A stretch of DNA of 64,000 bases, taken from the NCBI RefSeq assembly GCF_000717995.1, contig NZ_JODM01000023.1:38918-102917 (forward strand), written 5' to 3'. Within the stretch, counting starts at the first letter, position 1. Each line of letters begins with the position of its first letter. Positions 50,939 through 61,444 of the stretch are shown here, one piece after another. Source of the stretch: Streptomyces violaceorubidus. GTDB lineage: Bacteria; Actinomycetota; Actinomycetes; Streptomycetales; Streptomycetaceae. The notes below the pieces were generated by a model that was not told the origin of the DNA, searched no databases, and saw nothing but the letters and a program-made list of their open reading frames with translations. The position numbers and the translations under genes were made by a program.

Positions 50939-51720
50939 GTTCTCTGCTGCTCCTGACCAACGCCCTCCAGCCGTCGACGGAGGTGCTCCCCGCCCTCGGC
51001 CTGCTGCTGCACAACGTGCGCGTCGCCCCCGCCGAGGGCCCCGCTCTCGTCGACACCCCGGGCGCCGACATCATCCTCGTCGACGGCCGCCGCGACCTTC
51101 CGCAGATCCGCAGCCTGTGCCAGCTGCTGCGCTCCACGGGCCTCAGCTGTCCGCTGGTCCTCGTCGTCACCGAGGGCGGCCTCGCCGCCGTCACCGCCGA
51201 CTGGGGCATCGACGACGTGCTCCTCGACACCGCCGGTCCGGCGGAGGTCGAGGCGCGGCTGCGGCTGGCCACGGGCCGCCAGCAGCTCGGCGGCGACGAC
51301 TCCCCCATGGAGATCCGCAACGGCGACCTGTCGGTGGACGAGGCGACGTACTCCGCGAAGCTCAAGGGCCGGGTCCTGGACCTGACCTTCAAGGAGTTCG
51401 AGCTGCTGAAGTACCTCGCCCAGCACCCCGGCCGCGTGTTCACCCGCGCGCAGCTGCTCCAGGAGGTGTGGGGGTACGACTACTTCGGCGGCACCCGCAC
51501 GGTCGACGTGCACGTGCGGCGGCTGCGCGCCAAGCTCGGCCCCGAGCACGAGTCGCTGATCGGCACCGTCCGCAACGTGGGCTACCGCTTCGTGACGCCG
51601 GAGAAGCCCGAGCAGGGCGAGAAGGCCGGGAAGACCTCGGAGCCCCAGAGGGCCGAAGAGCCCGGGGAGACGGCTCCCGACCCGAGCGAGGCGGCCGGCG
51701 CCAGGTCAACCAAGGTGTGA
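50935..51720 (+). CDS. glnR: Global nitrogen regulator GlnR
   Basis: A 261-residue orphan OmpR/PhoB-type regulator that controls glnA, amtB and other nitrogen genes. The N-terminal receiver-like domain keeps Asp in [10 protein letters not shown] but lacks the full phosphorylation pocket, as known for GlnR. The C-terminal winged helix ([34 protein letters not shown]) is complete. A charged ~40-residue tail follows. ATG 50935 gives the known [14 protein letters not shown] start. LacI follows 42 bases later. Confidence 0.96.
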   Translation: MSSLLLLTNALQPSTEVLPALGLLLHNVRVAPAEGPALVDTPGADIILVDGRRDLPQIRSLCQLLRSTGLSCPLVLVVTEGGLAAVTADWGIDDVLLDTAGPAEVEARLRLATGRQQLGGDDSPMEIRNGDLSVDEATYSAKLKGRVLDLTFKEFELLKYLAQHPGRVFTRAQLLQEVWGYDYFGGTRTVDVHVRRLRAKLGPEHESLIGTVRNVGYRFVTPEKPEQGEKAGKTSEPQRAEEPGETAPDPSEAAGARSTKV

Positions 51721-51762
51721 TACGCCCTGCCCGGGGCGGGTCCATCCGCGTAGACTCCGCGC

Positions 51763-52785
51763 GTGGCCAAGGTGACTCGGGATGATGTGGCGCGACTGGC
51801 GGGGACTTCCACCGCCGTCGTCAGCTACGTCATCAACAACGGACCCCGGCCGGTCGCCCCGGCCACGCGCGAGCGTGTCCTCGCCGCGATCAAGGAACTG
51901 GGGTACCGCCCGGACCGGGTCGCCCAGGCCATGGCGTCGCGGCGCACGGACCTCATAGGCCTGATCGTGCCGGACGCGCGCCAGCCGTTCTTCGCGGAGA
52001 TGGCGCACGCGGTCGAGTGGGCCGCCTCCGAGCGCGGCAAGATGGTGCTCGTCGGCAACAGCGACTACGTCGGCGAGCGCGAGGTCCACTACCTGCGCGC
52101 CTTCCTCGGCATGCGGGTCTCCGGCCTGATCCTGGTCAGCCACGCGCTGAACGACAACGCCGCCGCCGAGATCGACGCCTGGGACGCCCGGGTGGTCCTG
52201 CTGCACGAGCGCCCCGAGGCCATCGACGACGTCGCCGTCGTCACCGACGACCTCGGCGGCGCCCAGCTCGCCGTACGCCACCTGCTGGAGCACGGCTATC
52301 CGTACGTCGCCTGCATGGGCGGTACCGCCGAGACGCCGTCGGTCGGCGACCCGGTCTCCGACCACGTCGAGGGCTGGCGGCGCGCGATGCAGGAGGCCGG
52401 GCTCTCCACCGAGGGCCGGCTCTTCGAGGCGCCGTACAACCGCTACGACGCGTATCGCGTGGGGCTGGAGCTGCTCGCCGGGCCGCAGCGTCCGCCGGCG
52501 ATCTTCTGCTCCACCGACGACCAGGCGATCGGCCTGCTGCGCGCGGCCCGCGAGCTGCGTATCGACGTCCCCGGCGAGCTGGCGGTGGCCGGTTTCGACG
52601 ACATCAAGGAGGCGGACCTCGCCGACCCGCCGCTGACGACGGTCGCCTCCGACCGCTCGGCGATGGCGCGCGCCGCCGTGGACCTGGTCCTGGACGACGG
52701 CCTGCGGGTGGCGGGCTCCCGCCGCGAGCGGCTGAAGGTGTTCCCGTCGCAGCTAGTGGTGCGGCAGTCCTGCGGCTGCGCGTAG
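51763..52785 (+). CDS. LacI-family regulator
   Basis: A 340-residue repressor: helix-turn-helix ([20 protein letters not shown], hinge [14 protein letters not shown]) and a periplasmic-binding-like sugar domain. It ends in a Cys pair (SCGCA). Target unknown; the operator sites may lie nearby or elsewhere. GTG 51763 is preceded by TAGACT and exactly six bases (leaderless), so it has its own promoter in the short gap after glnR. Confidence 0.92.
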   Translation: MAKVTRDDVARLAGTSTAVVSYVINNGPRPVAPATRERVLAAIKELGYRPDRVAQAMASRRTDLIGLIVPDARQPFFAEMAHAVEWAASERGKMVLVGNSDYVGEREVHYLRAFLGMRVSGLILVSHALNDNAAAEIDAWDARVVLLHERPEAIDDVAVVTDDLGGAQLAVRHLLEHGYPYVACMGGTAETPSVGDPVSDHVEGWRRAMQEAGLSTEGRLFEAPYNRYDAYRVGLELLAGPQRPPAIFCSTDDQAIGLLRAARELRIDVPGELAVAGFDDIKEADLADPPLTTVASDRSAMARAAVDLVLDDGLRVAGSRRERLKVFPSQLVVRQSCGCA

Positions 52786-52800
52786 GACACCCCACCCGAC

Positions 52801-52853
52801 GCCCTCGCCCTCGCCCCTCGTCCTCGTCCCTCGCCCTCGCCCTCGCCCTCGCC
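52801..52853. repeat. GCCCTC/CCTCGT hexamer-type simple repeat
   Basis: A pyrimidine-rich run of CCCTCG-type units between the LacI stop and the protease promoter. Confidence 0.85.
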
Positions 52854-52894
52854 CGGGCGCCTTTATATCGGGCATACGAGGTTCTGCCGGGCTT

Positions 52895-52927
52895 CTCAGG
52901 CGGCGCTCAGGCCGCTCTCATCCGGGG
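52895..52927. promoter_or_regulatory. Three 11-bp phased direct repeats upstream of the protease gene
   Basis: CTCAGG at 52895, CTCAGG at 52906 and CTCATC at 52917, each 11 bases apart. OmpR-type regulators bind such direct repeats. The adjacent MprA-like regulator (54074) is the obvious candidate. The last unit ends 12 bases before the protease ATG. Confidence 0.65.
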
Positions 52928-52938
52928 GCGGGAAGCTC

Positions 52939-53982
52939 ATGAACATGACCGAGAGCCTCCGCCAGAACGGCGAGTACGAGCACGCGAACCCGTCCCAGGG
53001 ACCCCTCCAGCACGCCTCCTCTCCCGTCAACCCGGAGTGGCCTCCCCCGCCGGCGCAGCCGCCCGGGATCCCCCCGCAGCCCCTTCAGCCCGAGGAGCCG
53101 CACGGCAGGCGCCCGGCCCGGCGGCGCGGCCCCGCCGCCCTGCTGGTGGCGGTGGCGATCGTCGCGGCGGCCGTCGGCGGCGGCACCGCGTACGGCATCC
53201 AGGAACTGACCGGCAGCGACACCGTCGCCTCCAGCTCGACCAGCACCACCGTGGTGCCCTCCAGCCAGAAGGGCACGGTCTCCGGCGTCGCGAAGGCGGT
53301 CAGCCCGAGCATCGTCGAGATCAACGCCACCTCGAACGCCGGCTCCTCCACCGGTTCCGGTGTGATCATCACCGACGACGGCGAGATCATCACCAACAAC
53401 CACGTCGTGTCCGGCGCGTCCTCCGTCAAGGTGACGACGCACGACGGCAAGCAGTACACCGCCGAGGTCGTCGGCACCGACAGCAAGAAGGACCTCGCGC
53501 TGATCAAGCTGGAGAACGCCTCCGGCCTGAAGGCCGCCACCCTCGGCGAATCGGCCGGCGTCGGGGTCGGCGACCAGGTCGTCGCCATCGGCTCCCCCGA
53601 GGGCCTGACCGGCACCGTGACCAGCGGCATCGTCTCCGCCCTCGACCGGGACGTGACCGTCTCGACGGACGAGGGCCAGCAGCAACAGCAGCAGCGGCAG
53701 GGCGGCCAGTGGCCGTTCGAGTTCGGCGGGCAGCAGTTCAACGGCGACACCGGCTCGTCCACGACGACGTACAAGGCGATCCAGACCGACGCGTCCCTCA
53801 ACCCGGGCAACTCCGGCGGCGCGCTGATCGACATGAACGGCAACATCATCGGCATCAACTCCGCGATGTACTCGGCGACCGAGTCCTCCGCGAGCGCGGG
53901 CAGCGTGGGCCTCGGCTTCGCCATCCCGATCAACACGGTCAAGGCCGACCTGGCCGGGCTCCGGGCGGGCGCGAGCGACTGA
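52939..53982 (+). CDS. HtrA/DegP-like membrane serine protease without PDZ domain
   Basis: A 347-residue trypsin-fold protease. It has a Pro-rich cytoplasmic N-terminus (~60), one transmembrane helix (~66-88) and an outer protease domain with the triad His155 (TNNHVV), Asp185 (KKDLALIK) and Ser292 (GNSGGAL). A Gln-rich insert ([11 protein letters not shown]) sits in a surface loop. It lacks the PDZ domain of most HtrA proteins. Pairing with an MprAB-like system mirrors mycobacterial PepD-MprAB envelope-stress control. Confidence 0.92.
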   Translation: MNMTESLRQNGEYEHANPSQGPLQHASSPVNPEWPPPPAQPPGIPPQPLQPEEPHGRRPARRRGPAALLVAVAIVAAAVGGGTAYGIQELTGSDTVASSSTSTTVVPSSQKGTVSGVAKAVSPSIVEINATSNAGSSTGSGVIITDDGEIITNNHVVSGASSVKVTTHDGKQYTAEVVGTDSKKDLALIKLENASGLKAATLGESAGVGVGDQVVAIGSPEGLTGTVTSGIVSALDRDVTVSTDEGQQQQQQRQGGQWPFEFGGQQFNGDTGSSTTTYKAIQTDASLNPGNSGGALIDMNGNIIGINSAMYSATESSASAGSVGLGFAIPINTVKADLAGLRAGASD

Positions 53983-54073
53983 GCGGGCGCGAAGACGTGC
54001 GACGCTGAAGGCGTTGACACCCCGTACCCCCGTACCGGTACCCGTACCCGACCGCACCCGAGGACCCGATCCC

Positions 54074-54814
54074 ATGAGCCCCGCAGACGCCGACCGCGAC
54101 CGCGAGATCCAGCGCATCCTGATCGTCGACGACGAGCCCGCGGTCCGCGAGGCCCTCCAGCGCAGCCTCGCCTTCGAGGGGTACGACACCCAGGTCGCCG
54201 TCGACGGCGCCGACGCGCTGGAGAAGGCGGCGGCGTACCGGCCCGACCTCGTCGTCCTGGACATCCAGATGCCCCGCATGGACGGCCTGACCGCCGCCCG
54301 CCGCATCCGCGGCGCGGGGGACCTGACGCCCATCCTGATGCTGACGGCCCGCGACACGGTCGGCGACCGGGTGACCGGCCTGGACGCGGGGGCCGACGAC
54401 TACCTGGTCAAGCCGTTCGAGCTGGACGAGCTGTTCGCCCGCATCCGCGCGCTGCTGCGCCGCAGCTCCTACGCGGCGGCGGTGGAGGCGACCGCCGAGG
54501 ACGACGACACCCTGAGCTTCGCCGACCTGACCATGGACCTGTCGACCCGGGAGGTGACGCGCGCCGGACGCCCGGTCGAGCTGACCCGCACGGAGTTCAC
54601 CCTGCTGGAGATGTTCATGGCGCACCCGCGCCAGGTCCTCACCCGGGAGCAGATCCTGAAGGCCGTCTGGGGCTTCGACTTCGAGCCGTCGTCGAACTCC
54701 CTCGACGTGTACGTCATGTACCTGCGCCGCAAGACCGAGGCCGGCGGCGAGCCGCGCCTGGTCCACACCGTCCGCGGCGTCGGCTACGTCCTGCGGCAGG
54801 GCGGCGCGGAGTGA
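54074..54814 (+). CDS. MprA-like response regulator
   Basis: A 246-residue OmpR/PhoB-type response regulator. The receiver has the acidic pair ILIVDDEP, phospho-Asp63 in [12 protein letters not shown] and the Lys in [12 protein letters not shown]; the C-terminal winged helix is [20 protein letters not shown] to [15 protein letters not shown] 54074 was chosen as the usual [14 protein letters not shown] start. The kinase gene overlaps it by four bases. Confidence 0.93.
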   Translation: MSPADADRDREIQRILIVDDEPAVREALQRSLAFEGYDTQVAVDGADALEKAAAYRPDLVVLDIQMPRMDGLTAARRIRGAGDLTPILMLTARDTVGDRVTGLDAGADDYLVKPFELDELFARIRALLRRSSYAAAVEATAEDDDTLSFADLTMDLSTREVTRAGRPVELTRTEFTLLEMFMAHPRQVLTREQILKAVWGFDFEPSSNSLDVYVMYLRRKTEAGGEPRLVHTVRGVGYVLRQGGAE

Positions 54815-56265
54815 GAGGCGTCGCCCGCCGGGTCCGGTCCCTGCCCATCCGGGCGCGGCTGTCACTGCTGGTGGCGGCGGCGGTGGCGTTCGCGGTGGCG
54901 GCGGTTTCGGTGACGTGCTGGTTCATCGTGCAAGGGAGGCTGTACGACCAGGTCGACAGCGACCTCAAGCAGGCCACGATGCTGAACGACCCGCAACAGC
55001 GTGACCAGGCCAGAGAAGCGCTCAACAACTGCTCGCAGACTCCGCGGGAAGGCGTCAACGGTCTGCGGACGACCTACTCCCAGGTGGTCACGGCGAGCGG
55101 GACGGTCTGCCTGTTCACCACCTCGGTGGGTGAGATCAAGGTGACGGACGCCGACCACGAGGTCATCGACAAGGGTTCACCCGGCTCGGGCAGCTTCCGC
55201 AACGGCACGGATGAGGACGGCACCGAACTGCGCGTGCTGACGCTGCCGGTGACCATCACCAACCCGGTCACGCAGGAAAGAGCCGGCGCCGCGCTCATGG
55301 CCGCCGTACCGCTGAAGGGCACCCAGGCCACGCTCAACGACCTGGCGCTGATCCTTCTCCTTGTCTCCGGCATCGGAGTTCTCGGCGCGGGCGTCGCCGG
55401 GCTGTGGGTGGCGCGCACGGGACTGCGGCCCGTCGACGATCTGACCCGGGCCGTGGAACACGTCGCCCGCACCGAGGACCTCACCGTCCGCATCCCCGTC
55501 GAGGACGACAGCGACGACGAGGTCGCCCGCCTCTCCCGGTCCTTCAACAGCATGACCTCGTCCCTGGCCAGCTCCCGCGACCTCCAGCAGCAGCTCATCG
55601 CCGACGCGGGTCACGAGCTGCGCACGCCGCTCACCTCGCTGCGCACCAACATCGAGCTGCTCACCCGCAGCGAGGAGACCGGCCGCCCGATCCCGGAGGC
55701 CGACCGCAAGGCACTGCTCGCCTCGGTGAAGGCCCAGATGACGGAACTGGCGGCGCTCATCGGCGACCTCCAGGAACTCTCCCGCCCCGAGACCGGCCAG
55801 CACGCGGGCCGCACCCGCATCCTCGCCTGGCACGACGTCGTCGAGTCGGCCCTGCGCCGCGCCCGCCTGCGCGGCCCGGAGCTGGCGATCGAGGCGGAGG
55901 TCCACCCCTGGTACGTACGGGCGGAACCCGCCGCGCTGGAACGCGCGGTGGTCAACATCCTGGACAACGCGGTGAAGTTCAGCCCGGAGGGCGGCACCAT
56001 CGACGTACGCCTCGCCGACGGCGTCCTCACCGTCCGCGACCACGGCCCCGGCATCGCCGCCGACGAACTCCCGCACGTCTTCGACCGCTTCTGGCGCTCC
56101 CCGAGCGCCCGCGCCCTGCCCGGCTCGGGGCTGGGCCTGTCCATCGTGGCGCGGACGGTGCAGCAGGCGGGCGGCACGGTGAGCCTGACTCCGGCGGAGG
56201 GCGACGGCACGACCGCGACCGTGCGGCTGCCGGGCGCGCCGACGCCGCCGCCCGAGTCCGTGTAG
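54811..56265 (+). CDS. MprB-like sensor histidine kinase
   Basis: A 484-residue sensor. TM helices at ~17-41 and ~178-201 flank an outer sensor domain with two Cys (74 and 100) that may pair. A HAMP domain (~200-255), HisKA with His268 in [12 protein letters not shown], and HATPase ([27 protein letters not shown]) follow. GTG 54811 overlaps the regulator stop (GTGA). It should sense envelope stress and control the protease upstream. Confidence 0.94.
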   Translation: MRGVARRVRSLPIRARLSLLVAAAVAFAVAAVSVTCWFIVQGRLYDQVDSDLKQATMLNDPQQRDQAREALNNCSQTPREGVNGLRTTYSQVVTASGTVCLFTTSVGEIKVTDADHEVIDKGSPGSGSFRNGTDEDGTELRVLTLPVTITNPVTQERAGAALMAAVPLKGTQATLNDLALILLLVSGIGVLGAGVAGLWVARTGLRPVDDLTRAVEHVARTEDLTVRIPVEDDSDDEVARLSRSFNSMTSSLASSRDLQQQLIADAGHELRTPLTSLRTNIELLTRSEETGRPIPEADRKALLASVKAQMTELAALIGDLQELSRPETGQHAGRTRILAWHDVVESALRRARLRGPELAIEAEVHPWYVRAEPAALERAVVNILDNAVKFSPEGGTIDVRLADGVLTVRDHGPGIAADELPHVFDRFWRSPSARALPGSGLGLSIVARTVQQAGGTVSLTPAEGDGTTATVRLPGAPTPPPESV

Positions 56266-56296
56266 GGCGCCTTGCTCCGCCGGAACCGGGTGCCGG

Positions 56297-58123
56297 CTAC
56301 TGGACGACCGTGATCCGGTCCGCCGCGGGCACGGCGATCGGGTCGGCGGCCGAGGAGTTGGCCGTCAGGTACTGCTCGAACGCCGCCAGGTCGTCCGCGC
56401 CGACGCGTTCGTTCGTGCCCTGGCCCAGCGTGGTGAAGCCGTCGCCGCCGCCCGCGAGGAAGCTGTTGGACGCGACGCGGTAGGTGGCGTTCTCGTCGAG
56501 GGGCGAGCCGTTCAGCCGGATGGAGTCCGTGACCACGCGGTCCGCGCCCGACTTGGTCAGGTCCAGGGTGTAGGTGAGGCCGGAGGAGATCTGGAGGATC
56601 TTCGGAGCCGCCGCGTTCGGGCCGCTCACCTGCCCCTTGAGGACCTGGATCAGCTGTGCGCCCGTGTAGTCCTTGAGGTTCACCGTGTTGGCGAAGGGCT
56701 GGACCGTGAAGGCCTCGGCGTAGGTGACCACGCCGTCGCCCTCGGCGCCGGAGGCCGTGTAGGTCAGCGGGGCGCGGATGCCGCCCGGGTTCATCAGGGC
56801 CAGGTCGGTCTCCGGGTCCTGCGCCCTGCCGTACGCGAACTGCGCGTCGGCGATCAGGTCGCCCAGCGGGGACTCGGTGCCGTCACGGTTGATGTCGGCG
56901 GAGACGTAGCCGATGGGACGGTTGCCGATCGGGGCGGCCAGCGTGTTCCACTTGCCGATCAGCCGGGTCATGTCGGGCGCCTTCGGGACGTCCCGCGTCA
57001 CCACGTGGTTCGCCGACTTCACCGACGTACGGGCGATGTCACCCGTCGCGCGGTCGTACGTCAGCGTGGTGTCCGTGTACAGGCGCCCGAAGGAGGAGGC
57101 CGAGGTGACCATGCGGGGGTTGCCCGCCGGGTCGGGGATCGTGCAGACGTACGCGTTGTGGGTGTGGCCGGTGACCAGCGCGTCGACCTGCGGTGTGATG
57201 TGCCGGGCGATGTCGACGATCGGACCGGAGACGCCGTCGCCCGCGCCGGGGGCGTCGCAGTCGTAGTTGTAGGAGGACGAGGCGGGGAAGCCGCCCTCGT
57301 GGATGAGCGCGACGATCGACTTCACGCCCTGGCGCTGGAGCTCCTTGGCGTACTTGTTGATCGTCTCGACCTCGTCCTTGAACTTCAGGCCCTTGACGCC
57401 CTCCGCCGAGACGATGCCCGGGGTGCCCTCCAGGGTCACGCCGATGAAACCGACCTTGACGCCCCGCTGCTTCCACACCCAGTAGGGCTTGAGGAGGGGC
57501 TCCCCCGTCTTCTCGTCCAGGACGTTGGCCGCCAGGTAGGGGAAGTCGGCGCCCTCGAACTTCTTGTCCGTGTAGCAGCCCTCGGTGGGGTGGCAGCCGC
57601 CGTTCTGAAGGCGGGCCAGCTCCTTGGCGCCCTCGTCGAACTCGTGGTTGCCGACGCTCGTCACGTCCAGGTCGAGCTTGTTCAGCGCCTCGACGGTGGG
57701 CTCGTCGTGGAAGAGGCCGGAGAGGAGGGGGGAGGCGCCGACCATGTCGCCGCCCGCGGCGGTGATGGAGTAGCGGTGGCCCCTGCGGGCCTCGCGCAGG
57801 TGGGTGGCCAGGTACTCCACGCCGCCCGCGTCGATCGTCTTCGTCGTGCCGTCCGGCTGGACCTCGGTGACCCGGCCGGAGGAACCGGCGGGCGGCTCCA
57901 GGTTGCCGTGCAGGTCGTTGAAGGAGAGGAGCTGGACGTCCTGGTAGCGGCCCTGGCCGTGGCCGTGTCCGGCGGCTCCGCGGTCGTCTCCGCCCGCACT
58001 CGCCGAGGCCGGCAGCGCCGCCGCGGCGAGCGCCCCGGCGGTGGCGAGGGTGGCCGCGGCGACGAGAAGACGGCTCGTACGACGTCTGCGACGCGGCTGG
58101 TGCGGCTGTGCTGTGGCTGGCAT
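56297..58123 (-). CDS. Secreted 5'-nucleotidase/2',3'-cyclic phosphodiesterase
   Basis: A 608-residue exported metallophosphoesterase with a twin-Arg-like basic N-terminus and signal peptide (cleavage near ASA-GG, ~42). N-terminal catalytic motifs LLSFNDLHGN, AAGGDMVGASP, VGNHEFDEG, ALIHEGG and TGHTHNAY bind the di-metal site; the C-terminal 5_nucleotid_C domain has MNPGGIRAPL and NSFLAGGGDGFTTL. It should scavenge phosphate and nucleosides. No PHO box was recognised upstream. ATG 58123 follows GGGGGGC. Confidence 0.94.
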   Translation of the reverse strand: MPATAQPHQPRRRRRTSRLLVAAATLATAGALAAAALPASASAGGDDRGAAGHGHGQGRYQDVQLLSFNDLHGNLEPPAGSSGRVTEVQPDGTTKTIDAGGVEYLATHLREARRGHRYSITAAGGDMVGASPLLSGLFHDEPTVEALNKLDLDVTSVGNHEFDEGAKELARLQNGGCHPTEGCYTDKKFEGADFPYLAANVLDEKTGEPLLKPYWVWKQRGVKVGFIGVTLEGTPGIVSAEGVKGLKFKDEVETINKYAKELQRQGVKSIVALIHEGGFPASSSYNYDCDAPGAGDGVSGPIVDIARHITPQVDALVTGHTHNAYVCTIPDPAGNPRMVTSASSFGRLYTDTTLTYDRATGDIARTSVKSANHVVTRDVPKAPDMTRLIGKWNTLAAPIGNRPIGYVSADINRDGTESPLGDLIADAQFAYGRAQDPETDLALMNPGGIRAPLTYTASGAEGDGVVTYAEAFTVQPFANTVNLKDYTGAQLIQVLKGQVSGPNAAAPKILQISSGLTYTLDLTKSGADRVVTDSIRLNGSPLDENATYRVASNSFLAGGGDGFTTLGQGTNERVGADDLAAFEQYLTANSSAADPIAVPAADRITVVQ

Positions 58124-58294
58124 GCGCCCCCCTGTGGGTGTGCGTGGCGCGAGCCGCTGAGGAGACGGCTCGTCGGCGCAGCAGCCTAGAGTCAACGCGC
58201 GTAGCGCGACAGGGCTTCCGGGTTACAGCCTGGTTTAACTTCGCCCTCGTCCGCTGCCGCCGCTTTGCCGTGCCCGCCCCTTAACCTCGTATGC

Positions 58295-59224
58295 ATGACC
58301 AGCGACGACACCGTGCGGCCCGGCCGCCCCCGCTCGATCGAGACCCTCGCCGAACTCGCGCCGGAGCAGACCGACGCCGTACTCGCCCTGCTCACCGAGG
58401 CGGCCCGGAACGACGGCCAGCACGCCGTGTCCGAGCAGGGCCGGTTGCAGCTGCGCGGCCCTGCCCGGGAGGGCGTCGCGCACCTCCTGCTCACCCTTGA
58501 CGGGGGTGAACTCGTCGGTTACGCCCAGCTGGAGGGCACCGACCCGGTCGAGCCGCCGGCCGCCGAGCTGGTCGTCCATCCCTCGCACCGGGGCCAGGGC
58601 CACGGACGGGCCCTGGGGTCCGCGCTGCTCGCCGCCTCCGGCAAGCGGCTGCGGATCTGGGCGCACGGCGGGCACTCCGCGGCCCGGCACCTCGCGCAGG
58701 TGCTGGGGCTGTCCCTCTTCCGCGAACTGCGCCAGCTGCGCCGTCCGCTGGCCGGTCTCGACCTGCCGGAGCCGGTGCTGCCGGAGGGCGTGAGCGTACG
58801 CACCTTCGTGCCCGGCCAGGACGACGCGGCCTGGCTCGCCGTGAACGCCGCTGCCTTCGCCCACCATCCCGAGCAGGGCTCGCTCACCCAGCGCGACCTC
58901 GACGACCGCGAGGCCGAGCCGTGGTTCGACCCGGCCGGGTTCTTCCTCGCCGAGCGGGACGGCGAACTGATCGGCTTCCACTGGACCAAGGTGCACGCCG
59001 AGGAGCGGCTGGGCGAGGTGTACGTGCTCGGCATCCGCCCCGACGCCCAGGGCGGCGGCCTGGGCAAGGCCCTGACCACGATCGGCCTGCGCCACCTGGA
59101 GGGGCAGGGACTGCCCACGGCGATGCTGTACGTCGACGCCGACAACAAGGCGGCGGTGGCCGTCTACGAGCGCCTCGGATTCACCACCCACGAGACGGAC
59201 CTGATGTACCGCACGGAGACCTGA
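58295..59224 (+). CDS. mshD: Mycothiol synthase MshD
   Basis: Last step of mycothiol biosynthesis: acetylates Cys-GlcN-inositol. A 309-residue protein with two GNAT domains; the C-terminal one is active (VYVLGIRPDAQGGGLGKALTTIG as the acetyl-CoA loop, MLYVDADNKAAVAVYERLGF), and the N-terminal one also keeps VVHPSHRGQGHGRALG. ATG 58295 is preceded by TAACCT and seven bases (leaderless). It is divergent from the nucleotidase and convergent with the ABC operon. Confidence 0.95.
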   Translation: MTSDDTVRPGRPRSIETLAELAPEQTDAVLALLTEAARNDGQHAVSEQGRLQLRGPAREGVAHLLLTLDGGELVGYAQLEGTDPVEPPAAELVVHPSHRGQGHGRALGSALLAASGKRLRIWAHGGHSAARHLAQVLGLSLFRELRQLRRPLAGLDLPEPVLPEGVSVRTFVPGQDDAAWLAVNAAAFAHHPEQGSLTQRDLDDREAEPWFDPAGFFLAERDGELIGFHWTKVHAEERLGEVYVLGIRPDAQGGGLGKALTTIGLRHLEGQGLPTAMLYVDADNKAAVAVYERLGFTTHETDLMYRTET

Positions 59225-59270
59225 GCCGCCGGCCCGTGGGGGTCAGTCCGGCCGCCGCGATGGGAGCCGC

Positions 59271-59891
59271 TCACCGGCCACGTCTTCGCCCCAACGGCTC
59301 CGGCCCGCACACCGCCCCCGCCACGGCCGTCGCCGCCGCCAGCACCGCCCACCGCTCGTGCGCGAGGGGCCAGCGCGGATCGCCGGCCTGGACGAACAGC
59401 GCCCAGTCCTCCGGCGCGAGCAGGGGCCCGAGGACTGCGGCGAGCAGCAGGGACGCCGCGACGAACGGCCCCGGACGGGCCTCGTCCGTCAGCCGTACGG
59501 CCAGGGCGGCGGCGGCGAGGGCGAAGGCACCCACCGCCACCGCCTCCAACGTGATCCCGCCGACCGGGGGCCGGGACGCCGAGGGGGTCAGGAGCAGGAC
59601 GGCCGCCCACCACAGCGCGGCGAACGGCGCGACCAGGGCCGCCCGCAGCGCCTGCCGGACGAGCCTCGGCGTCGGCACGGGCGCGGTGAGGTGGCGGGCC
59701 GGGTCGTCCAGCAGGAAGGCGAGCCCGAGCCCACCGGTCAGGGCGGCGCCCCGCAGCAGCAGCAAGGTCTGCCAGGAGGCCGGCTCGGCGCCGGTGGCGA
59801 GCGGGGTGCCGACGATCAGCAGGCCGAGGGCCCCCGCCACCGCCAGGACACGCCAGGGAACCGTCCGCCACAGCGAGCCGACCAGATCCAC
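59271..59891 (-). CDS. Membrane protein, last gene of the ECF/ABC operon
   Basis: A 206-residue protein with about five or six hydrophobic helices. No family recognised; probably a second permease-like subunit. GTG 59891 was preferred over GTG 59897 since GAGGAG then sits five bases upstream. It follows the permease gene by 20 bases. Confidence 0.7.
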   Translation of the reverse strand: MDLVGSLWRTVPWRVLAVAGALGLLIVGTPLATGAEPASWQTLLLLRGAALTGGLGLAFLLDDPARHLTAPVPTPRLVRQALRAALVAPFAALWWAAVLLLTPSASRPPVGGITLEAVAVGAFALAAAALAVRLTDEARPGPFVAASLLLAAVLGPLLAPEDWALFVQAGDPRWPLAHERWAVLAAATAVAGAVCGPEPLGRRRGR

Positions 59892-59911
59892 CGTCACTCC
59901 TCGGGCCGGTG

Positions 59912-61444
59912 TCAGTCCTCGCACGAGTCCGCCTTCCCCGGCCCGGCCACGCCCAGCAGTTCGGCGACGCGGGCGGTCGTGACGCCCGGTGCGGTCAGCT
60001 CGGCCCAGTGCTCCTTGACCCGGGCCCCGGTCCCGGCGGGCGGGTCCTTCAGCAGACGGCGTACGACGTCCGTCTGGCCCTCCGTCATGGACAGCGGATT
60101 GGTGGGCGACAGGACGATCGCGGAGCCCGTCACACTGTCGTCGAGGCGGACCCGGCGCAGCGCGTCCATCGGGTCGTCCTGCCAGCTCAGCGAGAGCCAC
60201 ATGACGGTGACCATCCGCCCGTCGCACAGCTCGCTCCTCGCCGCCTCCGTGCCCGCGACGAGGACCGCGGCGACGGCAGTGGAGAACTCGGGGACCCGGT
60301 TGCCGCCCCAGGCGGTGCCCACGGTGACCCGGTGCGGCTCGGTCGACGGGGGGATCGCGCTGTCGGTCCCCAGCCCGGACCGGGCGTCGATCCGCTGCCG
60401 TACGACGAGGGGCTGGTCGTGCGCGGATCCGCCGGCCAGGGCCTGGACGCGGTCCACGACACCGGCCCAGGTACCGGTGCGCGGCGCCCACTCGGGGAAG
60501 GCGCAGTACCTCGACCGGCCGTGCTCGGAGCAGGTCAGCTCGGGGCGCACCGAGGCACGCTCGCGGGCCGCGGTCAGCTCCGGCGAGGGCGTCACGCCTC
60601 CGGCCTGGAGCACCCCGCCCGTCACCGCCGCCGCCAGACTCAGGGCGAGGCCCGCCCGGACGAGGATCCCGCGCCCACCGGCGACGGCCACGGCGAGGAA
60701 GGCCACGCACAGGGCCGCGCCCGCCAGGTACAGGGCGTGCCAGGCGGCGGGCCGCCCCAGCAGATCCGAGGGCAGCGTGTCCGGGCCGGTCACGGAGACG
60801 ACCGGCACCAGCCAGGACAGCCCGCTCTCCTCGCTCGGCCCGGTGCCGAGGACGGAGGTGAACAGCAGGACGACCACCAGCAGTGGCGCGGCGAGCGCCG
60901 ACCGCACCAGCCGGCCGAGCAGCACCCCGAGCGCCCCGAACGCCAGCACCGTCAGCGGCCCCACGGCCAGCTCGGCCGGCGAACCGTGCCCGACCGCGCC
61001 CGGCTTGAGCGCCTCCCAGGTGAACTGCCCGGCCACACAGAGGGCGGTGAGCAGGGCGGCCGGTACGACGGACAGCGCGTGGGCTGCCGTACGGCGCCAG
61101 GGCTGCAGGACCAGCACCGAGAAGTGGGGCTCGGTGCCGTGCCGTTCGGAGCGGATGACCGCGCGGGCGGCGCACAGCAGGACGGCGAGGCCGACGAGCA
61201 TCGGCGTGGACTGGGTGGCGCGGTCGACGTCCTGGAGGGCGGGGCTGCCGTCCCAGGAGGTTCTCGTGCGCCAGACGATCCACGCGACGTAGGCCGCGAA
61301 GGCGATGAGGACGGGGATGCCCAGCAGCAGCTTGCGGGCCTCGAACCGGGCCAGGGCGAGCACGGCCCGCACTCCGCGGCGGTCGGGACCGTCGTGGACC
61401 GGCGTCCGCGCGGGCACGGACTCCTCCGTCACCACGGCGCTCAC
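59912..61444 (-). CDS. ABC transporter permease-like membrane protein
   Basis: A 510-residue protein with about six or seven transmembrane helices in its first half (helices from ~35 to 275) and a C-terminal ~200-residue soluble part rich in charged residues. Its GTG 61444 start overlaps the ATPase stop by four bases. It resembles ABC-2-type transporters. Export of an unknown compound, or membrane signalling, is possible. Confidence 0.8.
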   Translation of the reverse strand: MSAVVTEESVPARTPVHDGPDRRGVRAVLALARFEARKLLLGIPVLIAFAAYVAWIVWRTRTSWDGSPALQDVDRATQSTPMLVGLAVLLCAARAVIRSERHGTEPHFSVLVLQPWRRTAAHALSVVPAALLTALCVAGQFTWEALKPGAVGHGSPAELAVGPLTVLAFGALGVLLGRLVRSALAAPLLVVVLLFTSVLGTGPSEESGLSWLVPVVSVTGPDTLPSDLLGRPAAWHALYLAGAALCVAFLAVAVAGGRGILVRAGLALSLAAAVTGGVLQAGGVTPSPELTAARERASVRPELTCSEHGRSRYCAFPEWAPRTGTWAGVVDRVQALAGGSAHDQPLVVRQRIDARSGLGTDSAIPPSTEPHRVTVGTAWGGNRVPEFSTAVAAVLVAGTEAARSELCDGRMVTVMWLSLSWQDDPMDALRRVRLDDSVTGSAIVLSPTNPLSMTEGQTDVVRRLLKDPPAGTGARVKEHWAELTAPGVTTARVAELLGVAGPGKADSCED

